From assembly GCA_947650285.1 (NCBI GenBank), contig CANTFL010001461.1, forward strand, positions 62,001 to 126,000: a DNA stretch of 64,000 nt, given 5' to 3'. Below the pieces are notes generated by a model. It was not told the origin of the DNA and made no database searches. It worked only from the letters and a program-made list of their open reading frames with translations. Position 1 is the first letter of the stretch. The number at the start of each line of letters is the position of its first letter. Made by a program: the position numbers and the translations under genes. The stretch is from Hyaloperonospora brassicae (Eukaryota; Oomycota; Peronosporomycetes; Peronosporales; Peronosporaceae). This document shows positions 11,293 through 23,686 of the stretch, one piece after another.

Positions 11293-11318
11293 GGCGACCA
11301 CTCAGCACTTTGCAGAAT

Positions 11319-11325
11319 GGATTGA
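11319..11325 (-). promoter_or_regulatory. Possible oomycete initiator element of the effector gene
   Basis: TCAATCC on the minus strand fits the oomycete initiator core TCANTYY and lies about 27 bp upstream of the chosen ATG, a usual distance for these genes. The motif is short and could be chance. Confidence 0.35.
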
Positions 11326-11429
11326 AGGAAGTCGCGAACTTCTTCGTCTCTGCGTGCGAGCCATCAAATTTGTCGGCCAGCTTATAGCACAAAGCAAATC
11401 TGATCGCTGTGTAATCTGGCAGCACTAAC

Positions 11430-12398
11430 GACAGGTCTCCTTACTGATCCATACCAGAGACCGAACACCGCAGTGCTGTGTAAATCGAACCGAACCTAGA
11501 CTCTGCGATACCGGCCGTCTTATGCGTCAATTAATGCTACCCATCGCGCACAAGCCACTCAATGCACACGGGCGTAATCAGTAGGCTCAGACAAACACTT
11601 TTGTCACTCTCAGAATGGGAGTGGCTCGGAGGAAAAAAGGTCCTGCCGTCTGCGTACGTTCAGTCAGAGCATCCCCTTTGGATCACGGCAATACGCGACG
11701 GCTGTACTTTCTACCTCTATGGTTTCTTCCAGCCACATGACCACCAACTGACGCTCGTAAGGCGAGCAAGGGCAGCCAGCAAGATAAGCGAGGTACAGCC
11801 GGTCGAGATGCGAACGGAGAGGCACGAGCGACAGAGAGCAACAGAACAAGAAGACACTTAGCATTGGGCAACAACATTGAGATAATGCGCGGAAGAGGCG
11901 CAGGCTTGTACGACAAACCAGTCCGAGACAAGAACGTGTTGACTAATTACTGCGTTGGTTGCGAGAACCCACTTCTACGGAGACGCCGAGTGTGATGGAA
12001 AAGCTCTCTCAGACCCATATGCAAGCAAGAGCAATTGCGAGTTGCAGAAGATCCGTTCTATGTCATACGCAAAAGAAGGGTCACTGAGACCGATGGTCCC
12101 CTTAGAGGGTGGCTACAGATGGCCGGATGACGCCCTTGCAGCAAACGTCTCATACATGCGGGTGACCTTCTCGCACATCGAAAGTCCAGACGCTTGTCGA
12201 AGCGTGACCTGATTTTGTAGCACCCATCAAATAAGATACGAGTGGACCTCAGTTTTCTGATCGGTAAAAGGCAGATTCATAGGTAGCCAGTGTCGCAGGC
12301 AGTGGACAAGGCGCGCGGGAATCAATGACAGGTGGTGAGAAGCTGACGCTATCGAAATGAGGAAGAGAGAGAGAGAAGAACAAATGGTCTAGTATGCG
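11430..12398. other. No recognisable gene (upstream of the effector)
   Basis: Only short open stretches of up to about 100 codons, with no domain or signal. A GA-rich run lies at 12361-12380. Confidence 0.5.
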
Positions 12399-12418
12399 AT
12401 AGTATGGTGTATACAAGA
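12399..12418. repeat. Target-site duplication of LINE, left copy
   Basis: The 20 bases are identical to 13913-13932, and identity stops at both edges. This is the expected trace of LINE insertion. Confidence 0.85.
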
Positions 12419-13912
12419 GGAGGAGTTTCATGATCATCTATTGACATATTTAATGTGGACAAGAGGTCTGAAAAATCCTGAGCCAGGATATGAGCGCCGG
12501 TCGCGGCAGCGGATCGTGGCTGACACCCGCGTAGGGCGGGTGTCCACGGGGCTCTTGAATCAGTAGTTCAAGACAGGCATGAAGTCGGGCCCCTCGTACG
12601 GCCGTAGCCGCGGCTCGATGCTCGCGTATTGCAATTGCCCGTAGCTGGCGAACACCGCGTGTCCAGTACCTTTGGACACTTGCGGATGGAGTAGTCACGG
12701 CTCCTCTAAAGACCGCCGAGTTCCGCTCGGTCCACAAATGTTCTTGGCAGATGGAGCTTAATATGAACCAGATCCGTTCGAATTCTGTTGCTGCGGCGTC
12801 AGAGTCATCTTGAAAACGGCTTTGCAACCGCAAACTCAGCTGACGTGGAATGGGCGGGGCTTTGCGATTGGCGCAGTGCTGAAAGAAGGTGGAAAGAACT
12901 GCGTTCGTCGCACCCCCACCGGTCCAGTGTCCTATCAAGTGACACCAACACGCTTGCGCGATTGTGCACTCCCAGAAAATGTGCGCCGCTGTCTCTTTGC
13001 GTCCCCGGCAGTGCAGCACCGTACGACAACTGTTGTCCAGCGTGCGACCGGCATGGTATAGATTTAGCTGCTTTGTCGCGATACGATAGCATGTCCAGAC
13101 TTGATACTCCGTTAGCCCGTTTGCGTGTTTCCAAACTTGGGAAGGCGTTTGATTTGATGCAGCTGACTGCCAACTATTCGATACCGCCTGCGCGTCATAG
13201 GCCTTCAACCAGGACTGGAGGCCAGGGTGCAGAAGGCGTTTATGAACGTGAAACGCTTGCTTCATAAGCGTTGTCCACACATCTACATTGGCCACCGTCT
13301 CTGGCACACTCCAAGGGAAACGGTGAAGCTCCGGGTGGGCATGAAACACCAAGGTACGATGGTGCGAATGCTCCCAGTAGTTAGACACTTGCTCAGGCGA
13401 CCCCCGTAATTCTGGTAAATTCCCGTCAATCGACCAATGGATTCCATTGACATCTTGGCGGAGGCGAATCGCCGAGTTCGCGGACTCGACAGGGTCCCGA
13501 CAGGACCCGACAATTAAATCAGCTCGCACCCGGGACCATTTATAAGCGCGCCGAAACGGCGGTGGATGACGTAAGACGAGCCCGGGCTCTACCGGTCCCG
13601 CACCGACAGCAAGGTGGGGTGACGAGAGCAGGATCGAAGTCGCCCAACGTTGTAATTTACAATGCATATGCCGAGACGGAGTACCGCCGAGAGACGGGAA
13701 CGTAAATTGAAATTCATGTGACCCCAGTCGCCGAATGCACAGACTGCGCAGTGAACATGGAGGTATCCGGGCATATTTGGCCCGCTCTAGGGGCTTGCCG
13801 TCTGGCCCTTGAATCCAAGGATTGCCATCCCAGTGAAAGCGGCCCCAGAAAGCGGCTAATGTATCCATCCGGTGATCAGAAACAGCGGGATGGTCAGGAA
13901 ACGTTTGATGGT
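12419..13912 (-). mobile_element. 5'-truncated LINE (non-LTR retrotransposon) insertion
   Basis: The segment is bounded by exact 20-bp direct repeats (12399-12418 and 13913-13932). It reads on the minus strand, with the 3' end at the left. It is cut at the 5' side, as is typical for incomplete target-primed reverse transcription, and keeps only the C-terminal part of the RT ORF plus about 30 nt of 3' UTR. There is no long poly(A); the 3' end is CTCCTCC-like. The open frame and exact duplications suggest a fairly recent insertion. Confidence 0.85.
12450..13912 (-). pseudogene. LINE ORF2 C-terminal fragment with RT zinc-binding domain
   Basis: The frame is open for almost the whole insertion and ends at a TAA at 12450. 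About 12965-13045 encodes a Cys-Arg-Thr-Val-Leu-His-Cys...Ala-His-Ile-Phe-Trp-Glu-Cys array. This is the CCHC zinc-binding domain that follows the reverse transcriptase in LINE ORF2 proteins. The catalytic RT and endonuclease parts are absent, so the fragment is inactive. The same frame continues upstream into flanking host DNA beyond 13912, where it has no meaning. A related but far more decayed copy lies at 1520-2345. Confidence 0.75.
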
Positions 13913-13932
13913 ATAGTATGGTGTATACAAGA
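13913..13932. repeat. Target-site duplication of LINE, right copy
   Basis: Identical to 12399-12418. Confidence 0.85.
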
Positions 13933-16900
13933 CGTGTGGAAGACACGATCAAAATCATGGCGAGTGAAATGGCTGCAGAACAATTCATACCGGCACTGCA
14001 GTTGTACACCCACAACCAATTACCTAACGATGTAGCAGCGAGATGCAGGCGTTGCAATCACAGACCGGCGTCCTTTACCAGCCCTTACAAAAACACGACT
14101 GCACTCATTGAAGTTAATGTGCTGCCTGCGTGACTGCACGATGACTTGTAGTGGTACATGGGTGCAACGTGAAAGAGACGGGCTTCGCTGACTTCTTGCT
14201 CTTGTGTGCGGAGCACCAGGGCTTACGCGCAGATTCCACTCGAACCGTGGTCAAAGCTTATAGGGGCCATGCAGCGAGTGACTTGACACGTACAATAATG
14301 ACATTGTGAGTATCTCGTGCACGGAATCTCACGCATCGCGCAGGAAGCTCACAACAAGGACAAAACACGGCATTTGATGGAACAGCGATCTGCATTGATC
14401 GCCTCGATGTAGCCACTACCGATCTCAGGCACATGCACGGACACCACAACTCTTAACCAGTTATCTCGACTAATCACGACACACTGCGTGGATCTCGTCA
14501 AGCGGTCGATCGAAGACGACGTATTTTCGTAATGATAATGTAAGTGGGACTCCAGCGAGAAGGACGAGTTTGTTGCGAAAGTTATGGTGGTGCTTTCAAA
14601 CGAGCTCTCGTGGCACCAACTGCTTCTCAGCAGCTCCTTCCGATCTCACTCGGCATCTGCGATCTTACAGCGATTGAACTGCAGTACAGACAGTACGACA
14701 ACAGCTCGAAAACGGTGGTACTTTGCAGTGCGACGTTAGCGTACATGATTTTAGACAAATGATCCCGACATTGATGTCGGTATAGCTGCACTGCCGCGAC
14801 TCGCAGCGACGCGTAACGCGCATCAACGGCACATTGACAGCGTGCCATTTACCCATTTAAGGCGAATTTAGCTGGCCTGAATGTGCTGTACCTGCAGCAG
14901 GTAAAACCAGCAATTTTTTGTCGCCATGCTCTATGAGCTGGAGATGAGCCGAAGCGTGGAATCTTGCTACAAGATGGACTAGTATTGTGCTGTCGAGGTA
15001 TTAATCGGAAGTGTCATGTGCGCTGGAAGCAGTATAGATCAAGATGTACGGCATCGTTTACTTCTTCCAGTATAACCTGAACTAGAAAACACTTCGAATC
15101 GACAGCATTGGTGCACGATATAGCGACGGATCAACGTCTCTTTATTCCGTCGCACATAGGCAGAGATGAATCGGGTACATGTACAACAGCACACTAAGTA
15201 CGCCGTATGGTGCTCACTTGATAATTGATAGGAGCGAAACGCGCCGTCGTCCAGCAACATCGTTTACACAACGGGTGCGTGATCGTCCTTTGTCATGCTT
15301 GCTTCGGTGCCTTGTGATATGTAGTACTCAAAGCATTTGTCATTGGCAATTGTGCAGCTCAGAACAGAGTCAAGTAGTTGAACGACAAATGCTCGGAGAT
15401 ATGCGCACTAACACCTCTGTCCTGGTACCAGTATTATCCCCTTATTTCTTGCCTTGCCTTAGTAAGGCAAATTTGACCATATGCCAGTACATACGGTGCA
15501 AAAGCCCAGCAAATGCAAGTCGCCAGCTCTATGGTGTGCCCCATCTATAACCTGTAACAATTCATATAAGATCCTCACTTAGCTACTCCTCATTCCATTC
15601 TTTTTTTGACACAACTCTAATACCATGTATGGCTAAACTACGTTACTAGCTTCGTCTTCATAGTCTCTGATTTTAAATTGACAATTTCTCCACGAAGTTA
15701 TAATCCCCCAAATTTCGGAGAATACATAATTTTGGCTCGCGGTGAGCCACACTTGCCCGCCCCCAAATCACCCGCGTAAACTTTTCTCTTCGGGTTTCTA
15801 TAAAATTTTCGAAAAGCAAATTTCATTTTCAGTACCACAAATGTACAAAAATCCAAGACCAGTGCTATTCTTAACTCAAGTATATCAATATAAATAAATA
15901 TCATTTACCAAATTGTACTTATCTGCAACATGGGACAAGAAAATGCTTCATTGCTAACGAGTCATTCCAATTGCACGACAATCGTCACACAATGAAAGCA
16001 AACGCTTCATTTTTACCTACGCGAGTTTACTAATTAATTGTGCCCACGCGTCGATGCGCCCACTCGCAATGATCAAATTGCGTGCGAGCCTGGTCCTGGC
16101 CACACGAACTCGACTAGCTCGTGATCGTGAGGACCCCGTTGGGACACAGTTCCGTTCGTGATCAGTGGCAGCAACAGATCAGTTCTTGCTGTTGGTGACG
16201 ATTATGCTTTTTAGCAATTTTGTGCTATGTCCGTATGTATATATTGCAATTCGAGGAGTATGACTGACAGGCAGATGACAAGCTGGTGACTGTACTACAT
16301 AATCTACAATTGTTCAGAACCAGTTAAGTTAAAAAGCCTTTTATTACAAAACAACGTTGATTAACGTCATCATACTGTTTCATTTTTTGAATGGTTCGTT
16401 TTTTGCCCTAAAGCGTAAGCGTAAAATAGAATGTCTCGGGAAACTGCGGCGATCAAATTTGGCGCTATTCACGGTAAAACTGACCTGATGTACGAACTAA
16501 CCTTTCGATCCGGTGATGATGCATCCGCATTAATGAAGAATAACCGTATTAATTAAATCGACAGTGCAAGTCGAAGTAGGTTAGTGGCAGAAGAAAGACA
16601 TATTTATACCCCCAAAAAGGGTGCCCGAGGGAGGTACGTGTGACGAAGCTAAATTGGATGAGTAAATCTCATAATTTTTACGTTTATACGTATATTGACA
16701 GCCACTCCGATGTGTGCATGGATATTGCCAAACCATCAGCACGGCAAATCCAAATGCTACCAAATTTCGATGCCGCGTTTTCAAAGCGACAAAGGCATCA
16801 AGCTTTATTCAAATTTGGCGCTAGTACGGAGCACGTGATGGCACTAATTTACAGCAGTATCGAAACAAGACTTATAGGGCCAAGGATGCGGTGGTTAATG

Positions 16901-17451
16901 ACATGGAAAGAGGTTATAATTGCTTTCTCTGTCCTTAGCCCACACCTGGTAAGGTTAAAGCGCGTCACAATAAACAGATCAGTGGTACTTGAAGTGCATC
17001 AACATAATCGATTCTATCGATTTTTGTGGCATACGGAGTTGCCGTCGATAGCCGTCTTTCTGATATCCGGGAGAATGGCTTTGATGGAACTCATACCTGT
17101 CACAAAAGGTATAATGGCAATAAACTTTACCTGATTGAACTATATGAAAATGGACAAAGCGTCGAGTTACACCATCATTTGTTCTCGTAAAAAACAAAGA
17201 CAACGTTGCGTGCTTTTTCATAAAGTATATTTTAATTTAGAGGCTTTTATCCTCTCAAAAATCAATGTTTGATAAATCGAACAGAAAGACAGCGACTCAA
17301 GGTTTGGCGATGGTAGTGTCAGCGACTTAAGTGCATACGATCTCTGTTTAAAGTGCATAATGCAAGAAAATCGAACGACCGATTCATAATTTTATTTGTA
17401 TAAGAACTAGGGAAGGACTGAAAGTCATTCAAACTGGCAATGAGATATAGC
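13933..17451. other. No recognisable gene; AT-rich host sequence
   Basis: Short open stretches only. The longest, about 164 codons at 16640-17134 on the plus strand, starts from a GTG and shows no domain. 15560-16700 is AT-rich. I see no RNA gene and no clear transposon ends. Confidence 0.5.
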
Positions 17452-18093
17452 AAAAGAGATACACCAATACAGTGCAGAATTTTCTAAGTCCAAGACACGC
17501 GTACACTTGAGGTAAGTCCCTGCGTGGGCTTGAGCATGCCTGCCGTCGAACCTCGAGAGGCATAGCTTGTAGAGGTATCGACTGGTAGCGCCAAGAGTTA
17601 GGAAGGCCCGGGTCGGGCAGCGCTCGCTACTAGCTATGGAAGGAGTCTCGTCGTCGACGAGCCGGTAAAAGTCAGCAAAGAGACTGTTGTGAGTCTTGTC
17701 AAGGACGAGCCGGAGAGCCTTAAGAGAAGGCCCCGTTTTCCAAAGACTTGTCTGAGTGACGAGCTGGTGGGCCTCAGCCGAGAGCACCGTAAATCTTCTA
17801 GATGGGCGTACACTGCGCCCGGTGACCTGTAAAAGTGCGTACTGCGTCGGCTTCCACCCGTTGGTGCGAAGTCAAAGGAAGAGAGAGGTTTAGAGGCTGC
17901 TGAACTCAGGCATGCTTCTGTAGGATTAATTGTAAGGAATCAGCTAGGCGAAAGCCACAACTGAACTCGAAGGGGCAAACCGCGTAGGGATTTATGCTAA
18001 CGTAATAGAACGTGTCGCCGACTTAACTCGGCGATTGTTGTGTTTGTACGTTCAGACTGTGAGTAAACAGCTTTGACTAACTACAATGCCACA
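17452..18093 (+). repeat. Family C LTR fragment (R/U5 part)
   Basis: The 642 bp align end to end with 37958-38599, the right part of the family C 5' LTR, with the same length and few differences. It ends CCACA like the complete LTR. The sequence after it (from 18094) faintly resembles the family C primer-binding region, so it may be a 5' LTR rather than a solo one. The U3 with its 15-bp minisatellite is not recognisable upstream. Both copies carry a minus-strand open stretch of about 115 codons. Confidence 0.75.
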
Positions 18094-18599
18094 GTCACGA
18101 TCACCCGGATTAGTTCAACTTCGAGACGCTGCATGCCATCGACGATGCTCGAGATGAGGCGACGGAGATTCAGTGTATGTAGCGATGATCCAGATATTTA
18201 GTCAATTGAAGACGCGTCCTGGACGGAGTCGGCAGGGACGGTGCCATACACAGAAAGATTAAGGGAAGCCTGTCTCGAAATAGTTTGCAGCACATCGTCC
18301 TAGCTCGACGATTCACCCACGGATGTATTCGACGATGAAGATGATTTTAGGTCACGCGTTGTTGCGTCAACTACCGAAGGAGCGGACGAAGCAAGCGTGG
18401 ATGACGACGGCGTATCAGATCCACGTCGTGTCTTGTGAGTCGTCGTCGATGGTGGGTCGTCGACATACTGAAATAGATAACACCGAACATACCACCGAGC
18501 AGAGAACAAGTCAACATCCACAACGATAAGGAAGGAGAGCAGCATCATGGCAGTTCGTACCATGGTACAGAGAGAACGGTCCGGAATGACGAACAAAGG
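18094..18599 (+). other. Short junction between family C LTR and family B2
   Basis: The stretch reads in pieces as an acidic Asp/Ser-rich sequence around 18300-18440. It may be leader or the gag start of a retroelement. It joins a C-type LTR to a B-type body that lacks gag and protease. Confidence 0.3.
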
Positions 18600-19617
18600 T
18601 GGCGACGAAGAGAATGGTCAAGACAATCGCCCGTTAGGTTCGTTTCGCGACTGGGGTAGTAAAGTACCGAATACAAAGACGAATGACCAACATGTAGGGA
18701 TCTCGGTCGGAGAGCCAAGAGAAGTTAATATTGGGATAGGGGGGCCAAGATGAAGTTATAGGTCACAAGAGAACTAGATTGGATACCTACGGTGACCTCG
18801 GGGTTGGGCAGAAGAAAGTATCTGCAGATGACCAACATAAGCGATCGCGAGATTTTACTTCCCACTAATGACATATTAGGCATGTGGGTGTAGGGAGATA
18901 TGATACCTCGGACTAAAGGTTATGTGTCTGTCGGATCGGGGAAATACAAAGAGTGGTAAGCTCTGGCCTATGAGAATACGATGATCCGTGTACGAACATC
19001 CGGAGGAGCAGACCGGACCATTGATAGATCGCCCTAGATACGCCACCCTTAAACGTATCATGAAGCGACCGGCCGATCCGCTAAGCTACATATCTCTTGT
19101 GGTCTCTATGGTAACGCGGTAGGCCGGGAATGAAGGATCGCACAGGACAAATGTCGTTGCTACGGGGGAAGGAAAGACCAATAGGGTCAGATCGACTGCA
19201 TTCGGGAGATTAAATCTATCGCCGAGGGATAACGATCACGGGATCGGAAACCAGTGCACGACTAACAAAGATCACGATATCGAACAAGGAGGACAAAGTA
19301 ATGGACTGTCTCAAGTGGACGCCGATCCGGCAGACAAAAGATCAGAATCAAAATATTCCGAGGGCAGAAATTAGTCTGAAGCGGAGAAATCGCCTAAGAT
19401 CGACGAAACTGACATCGCAAAATCACCCGTCTACTATCACGAGAGTGGAGATCTGTTTGCTGAAGGTACCGAGCAGTACCTGGCGGTGTTGCCAGAGATT
19501 TCGACAGCCACAGTAGAAGTGACAATTGATGACATCCAGATCGGCGATTCCGATGTCACTCTCACCACAGATCAACAAAAGCTCAGATCGTTGATTTGAA
19601 AGATCCTTCACCTTCTT

Positions 19618-20580
19618 ATGGGGAAAGGTAATGCTCTACCGCCATCGGCACGAGAGGTGATCTGTGATGTTGATGTCGGTGGAGCCGCGCCAGTAGCACA
19701 ACGAGTCCGTCCTGTCGCACCTAAATATCGGGAGAAGCTGTCAGATCTTATCAAAGGGCTGTTAGCGGCCAAGATCATTCAGCCATCTACGTCGACTTGG
19801 GCGTCTTCGATAGTGGTGATCATCAAGAAGAATGGAGTGGATATCCGCCTTTGTATTGATTATCGAAGAGTGGACCAGCTGACGAGTCTGATGGTTTACC
19901 CCATACCGCTAATCAGTGATATGCTGGAATACCTGGATAAAGCTCTGTGGTACTGTTCGCTGGATATGGCCAGTCGATTCTGGGTCGTTGAAATGACTGA
20001 ACGAGCGAAGATGATCTCAGAGTTTACCACGCCGTTTGGCCTTTTCGATTGGCTACGAATGCCTTATGGGCTTAAGAATGGGCGCTCGCCCCATATACAC
20101 CAACGTCTTGTCGACAATGCGCTGTATAGATATCTCAAAATCGGACATAGTTCAACTTCCGATGGTCAGATCGACGTGTTCAAGGATGGAAAACCTGAGC
20201 CGGATCGACGACCTTCTATACGGGGACGCTGACCTTATATTGACGATATACTCATACCAGCCACGTCATGGGAATCTTTGTACGAAAAAGTAGAACGACT
20301 GTTGGAAACTTGCGATAATTGGAATCTGTCCATCAGTCTTACGAAGAGTTTTTGAGGGTGTCGTAAGGTCGATTATTTGGGACATCGAGCGTCGGTAGAT
20401 GGTCAGGAAGCTCAACCTTAGAACCTGGAATCGTTGGTCAACATCCCGTTTCCTAGCACGCTGCGATCTATGCAATCTTTTCTCGGGAGCTTGAATTATT
20501 ACCGCCTCTTTATTGAGGATTTTGCGGTGTACGCCGCTGTGTTATACGTGCTCAGGGAATCAGATTTATTTGAGATCGGT
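19618..20580 (+). pseudogene. Family B2 reverse transcriptase (broken)
   Basis: The RT copies element RNA into cDNA. The open part 19618-20232 contains the fingers and palm, with a Cys-Ile-Asp-Tyr-Arg block and a Ser-Leu-Asp-Met-Ala-Ser block carrying the first catalytic Asp. A frameshift near 20200 separates this from the Tyr-Ile-Asp-Asp-Ile-Leu active-site box near 20238-20255. The thumb follows with in-frame stops at about 20355 and 20420 and another break after 20590. It matches 55690-56640 of B1 closely and is not functional as it stands. Confidence 0.85.
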
Positions 20581-20640
20581 CGAGATCAACTTGCATTATG
20601 AGATGGATGATCGAATTAAAACTGATGTAAGGAAGCTAAA

Positions 20641-21200
20641 GTGGCGTTCACTATGCTGAAAGCTACGATAGCTACAACTCCTATTCTTGAACATTTCGAC
20701 CCGGATCGCTCTCTTATGATTGTGGTCGATGCTAGTAAGTGGGCTGTGTCAGCGGCCCTGATACAGGAGTACGATGGCGTGTACCACCCGGTGGCGTTCA
20801 CTAGACGCACGTTGAAGCTCAATGAGCTTAACTACAGGACGGTGAAGAAGGAAGTGCTAGCGTTACTTTGTGTTTTGGATGTATGCTACACTACAATAGC
20901 TTCACGGGAGATCGCGGTGTTTACTCGACATTCCACGTTAGCGCGGTTGATGAAATCGCGAGGGCTCAACGGGAGATTGGGACGTTGGGCCGCGCTGCTG
21001 TCGAGCTGGACCATGTAGGTGAAGAAATGTGAGCGAGGAGAAGAAGAAATTCTGGGCATGTTGGCAGCGAGTATTACCCCAAGAGACGAAATAGAAGAGA
21101 TGCTGATCGCAATTTCCCCACGTAAAGACTGCCGACTCAAGATATCAACTCCACCTCCAACGGTGGAAGCAGACGAGGAGTTGCTAGTGGCCACTTTTCG
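20641..21200 (+). pseudogene. Family B2 RNase H (gypsy type)
   Basis: This domain removes RNA from the cDNA hybrid. The block Ile-Val-Val-Asp-Ala-Ser keeps the first catalytic Asp, unlike B1 where it is Tyr. Typical Val-Ala-Phe-Thr-Arg-Arg-Thr-Leu and Asn-Glu-Leu-Asn-Tyr blocks follow. A stop interrupts near 21016, where B1 reads through with Met-Glu-Met. Confidence 0.8.
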
Positions 21201-21600
21201 ATGGTACAACAAAGATAAAGAAGGAAGGGAGCTCGTACAGTGCCGTGATATGGAGGTTGCGTGAGTGGGCGATCGTGGCGGCGGAGTCTAGATATGCTCA
21301 CGACCTGACCCTGAACGAAGCTGATTATAATGACTTGCTATTGTGCTTCGATCTACTCGCCGATCTGGACAGGGGGCAAGTAATTCTGTGTGGAGGCTCC
21401 AATTTGGTGATTCGACAGATGCGTGATGAAATCGACTGCAAGGCACCAGGCCTTTACCTATTAAGGCATAAAGCGTTGGATAAATTGCGATCCTGGTCGA
21501 GTCATGAGTTCCTGAACATGAAGCGAGATTGGAAATCAAAGCGTGAATCGACTAGCCAGCACAGCAATGTAGAGCGAAAAAGGGAGAACTGTTGTAGCTG
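21200..21600 (+). pseudogene. Family B2 second (archaeal/plant-like) RNase H
   Basis: After the gypsy RNase H comes an Asn-Glu-Ala-Asp-Tyr-Asn segment, then an Ala-Asp-Leu-Asp-Arg-Gly segment and a Gly-(Gly/Asp)-Ser-Asn-Leu-Val-Ile-Arg-Gln-Met segment, the arrangement of a type I RNase H. Dual RNase H gypsy elements are known in oomycetes and plants. In this copy the catalytic Asp of the last block is Gly (B1 has Asp), and frameshifts bracket the domain. Confidence 0.65.
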
Positions 21601-23077
21601 AAGAAGATCGGCGAGATCTGATTACCTTGAATCGTCTAGATGAGCTGTTGAAGCCCAAATAGGGTGGTCAGCGTGCTAAAATAACTGCAATCACGAGATC
21701 AGACAGGAGGAGACACCATCAGCCTGAAGTTATACAGGAGAAAATTGTGCAGAGGATTAGGATTCGACGAATAGGGCAGGCTCAAGATGAAGAGCGTTGG
21801 ATCGGTAATCTTAAAAATATCTGAATGGCGATATATCCAGCCTGGAAGCAGGAGAAGCGAAGATGTGCGCAAAATTAGGCCAGAGTACGATATCGACGAG
21901 AATGATATGCTTGTTTCTGTCCCATGGGGAAAAGAGGATCAGAAGATCGCGATGGTATGATGCGTATAATGATCCCAGAGACGTTGCAACAGGATTTTCT
22001 ACACCATTACCACGCTGTCCTAGAATGAGGCCACCAGGGTATTGGCAGAACATATCAGATGATCAGATCGCGATTTCATTGGAGAGGATTGTTTTGGAGT
22101 GTGCAACACTATGTGGGAGAATACACCGATTGTGAGACTGGAAAAGGGTGTCCGATGATCCATGAGAGATTACCGGGTAATTTACAAGCAGCCTATCCAT
22201 TCCGAATCATCGCAATGGATCATATCCCGTCGTTGCCTAAATCGTTCAAAGGGAACACGGAACTGCTCATTTGGGTGGTTCTCTTCTCAGGATATGTGTG
22301 ATCGCAGAAGCTAGCTCATCACGAACAGCACGAGCGATCGCAGAAAATTACGGAGAATGTGTGTTCCAACGATTCGGGTCTAGCAAGACTATCAATCACG
22401 ATCGGGAACCAAGATTTATGTCCGACTTCTTCCGAGCTTTCAGCCAGATCGTAGGGCAAAAACAGCGTGCTACCATGGCCTACAGACCACAAGCAAATGG
22501 AACGGCCAAACGAATGGTGCAAACCTTGACGCGGTCGATCAAGATGTACTTTGCCGATGTCGACCAACGAGACTGGGATGAGAATGCTGAACGGCTCACA
22601 TTTGCGATCAACACCGCACAAGATCGGATCCGGGGGGACACCCGATTCTATCTGATTCATGGGTGGGACCCGCGATTAACATTGGAAGCTACGTTATCAG
22701 TGGGGAACACAGGAACACGAGATCGCAACCCAAAGAGGTGGAGATACAGAATCCAAATGCAATATCAGCGAGCCATATCTGCAGTTTACGATCACTTGCG
22801 AGCCGCAATCCAAGAAAGATCAGATCGACACAATGAAGACCTGGAGCCACACGAAGTCGAAGTGGGTACAAAAGTATGGCTATACTCAGACCGAGTCAAG
22901 GAAGGATATGCGAAGAAGCTAGCACATATGTGGCATGGTCCATTTCGAGTTGCGGATACATGTAGAGATCACGCGGTAAAATTAGAGATCGCTGGGACCC
23001 CATATCGCCTATTTCCGATTGTCCATCTGTCGAAGCTGAAGAGGGTGAAGACATTTCCGGAGCGGCCGGAAGACTAG
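21600..23077 (+). pseudogene. Family B2 integrase (core readable, catalytic Glu replaced)
   Basis: Integrase inserts the cDNA into the genome. The part up to about 22270 is broken by stops and frameshifts, including the zinc-binding region. 22271-23077 is open: it has the second Asp in His-Asp-Arg-Glu-Pro-Arg-Phe, and 36 residues later the codon at 22508-22510 reads Lys where the DDE Glu is expected, as in B1. The C-terminal part has the Met-Trp-His-Gly-Pro-Phe-Arg block conserved in all family B copies. A stop at 23075 separates it from the chromodomain. Confidence 0.8.
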
Positions 23078-23083
23078 CTTGCA

Positions 23084-23329
23084 GTGGTTGAAGCAGATCG
23101 CTTGGATTCTGATAAAGCTCTATTACCAGAGGATAGTTGCGAGAGCGATCTTGTGGAGGGAGAATATGAAGTGGAAGAGGTATTGGACGTGCGATCTGGT
23201 CGGAAAACCCGTTATGGGCGAGTACATCGACGGTTTCTGGTAAAATGGAAAGGTTATCCCGACCTGAGTTGGGTGGATGAGGCCGATCTGAGTTGTGGAG
23301 CTATCTTGCAAGAGTTTGAGCGAAACTGA
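23084..23329 (+). pseudogene. Family B2 chromodomain
   Basis: The 81-codon segment contains Phe-Leu-Val-Lys-Trp-Lys-Gly-Tyr-Pro and a following Ser-Trp-Val block, the signature of a chromodomain at the integrase C-terminus. Such domains steer integration toward modified chromatin. It is severed from the integrase by one stop and has a premature stop at 23327 relative to B1. Confidence 0.75.
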
Positions 23330-23402
23330 GTGAGTAGAAGATGTTTCGAAGCGATTCAGTCTAACGAACACAAGTCGGACGAGCCTTAACGGTTGGGGCG
23401 GG

Positions 23403-23522
23403 TGTGCTAGGCGGTAGAATACGCGGATGGATGGGGTTGCAAGATGTGCTAGGAGGTAGCATATGCTGATCGATGGGGTTGCAAGATGTGCTAGGATGTA
23501 GCACATGCTGGTAGATGGAGTT
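23403..23522 (+). repeat. 42-bp tandem repeat after the chromodomain
   Basis: About three units of a 42-bp repeat, each beginning GTGCTAGG. The same repeat follows pol in B1 (59451-59570), and a degraded form lies at 35595-35760 in B3. The conserved place suggests a structural or RNA-level role, but this is inference. Confidence 0.7.
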
Positions 23523-23686
23523 ACGCGTTTGAGTATGGAGACAGTCGAGTTAATTACATTACTGAATGATATGGACCGAGGAAGAATCGAAGTTGTGGAG
23601 GTTGGAAAGAATGTATTAACAAATAAGATGACTAAGAGACATACACGATTATGGAAAGACGATTGGGCTTGCACATCGATCTGGGT

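Noticed and set aside
11293..11301. Earlier start of the effector at 11301
   Set aside because: The codon is GTG. The ATG at 11292 places the signal peptide correctly.
12788..13267. Plus-strand open stretch inside the LINE
   Set aside because: Opposite strand of the LINE ORF with no similarity of its own.
16640..17134. 164-codon plus-strand open stretch
   Set aside because: Starts at GTG in AT-rich DNA and shows no domain; I cannot support a gene.
17425..17787. Minus-strand ORF present in both family C LTR copies
   Set aside because: The two LTR copies are nearly identical at DNA level, so shared openness is no evidence of a protein; it breaks off inside the LTR.
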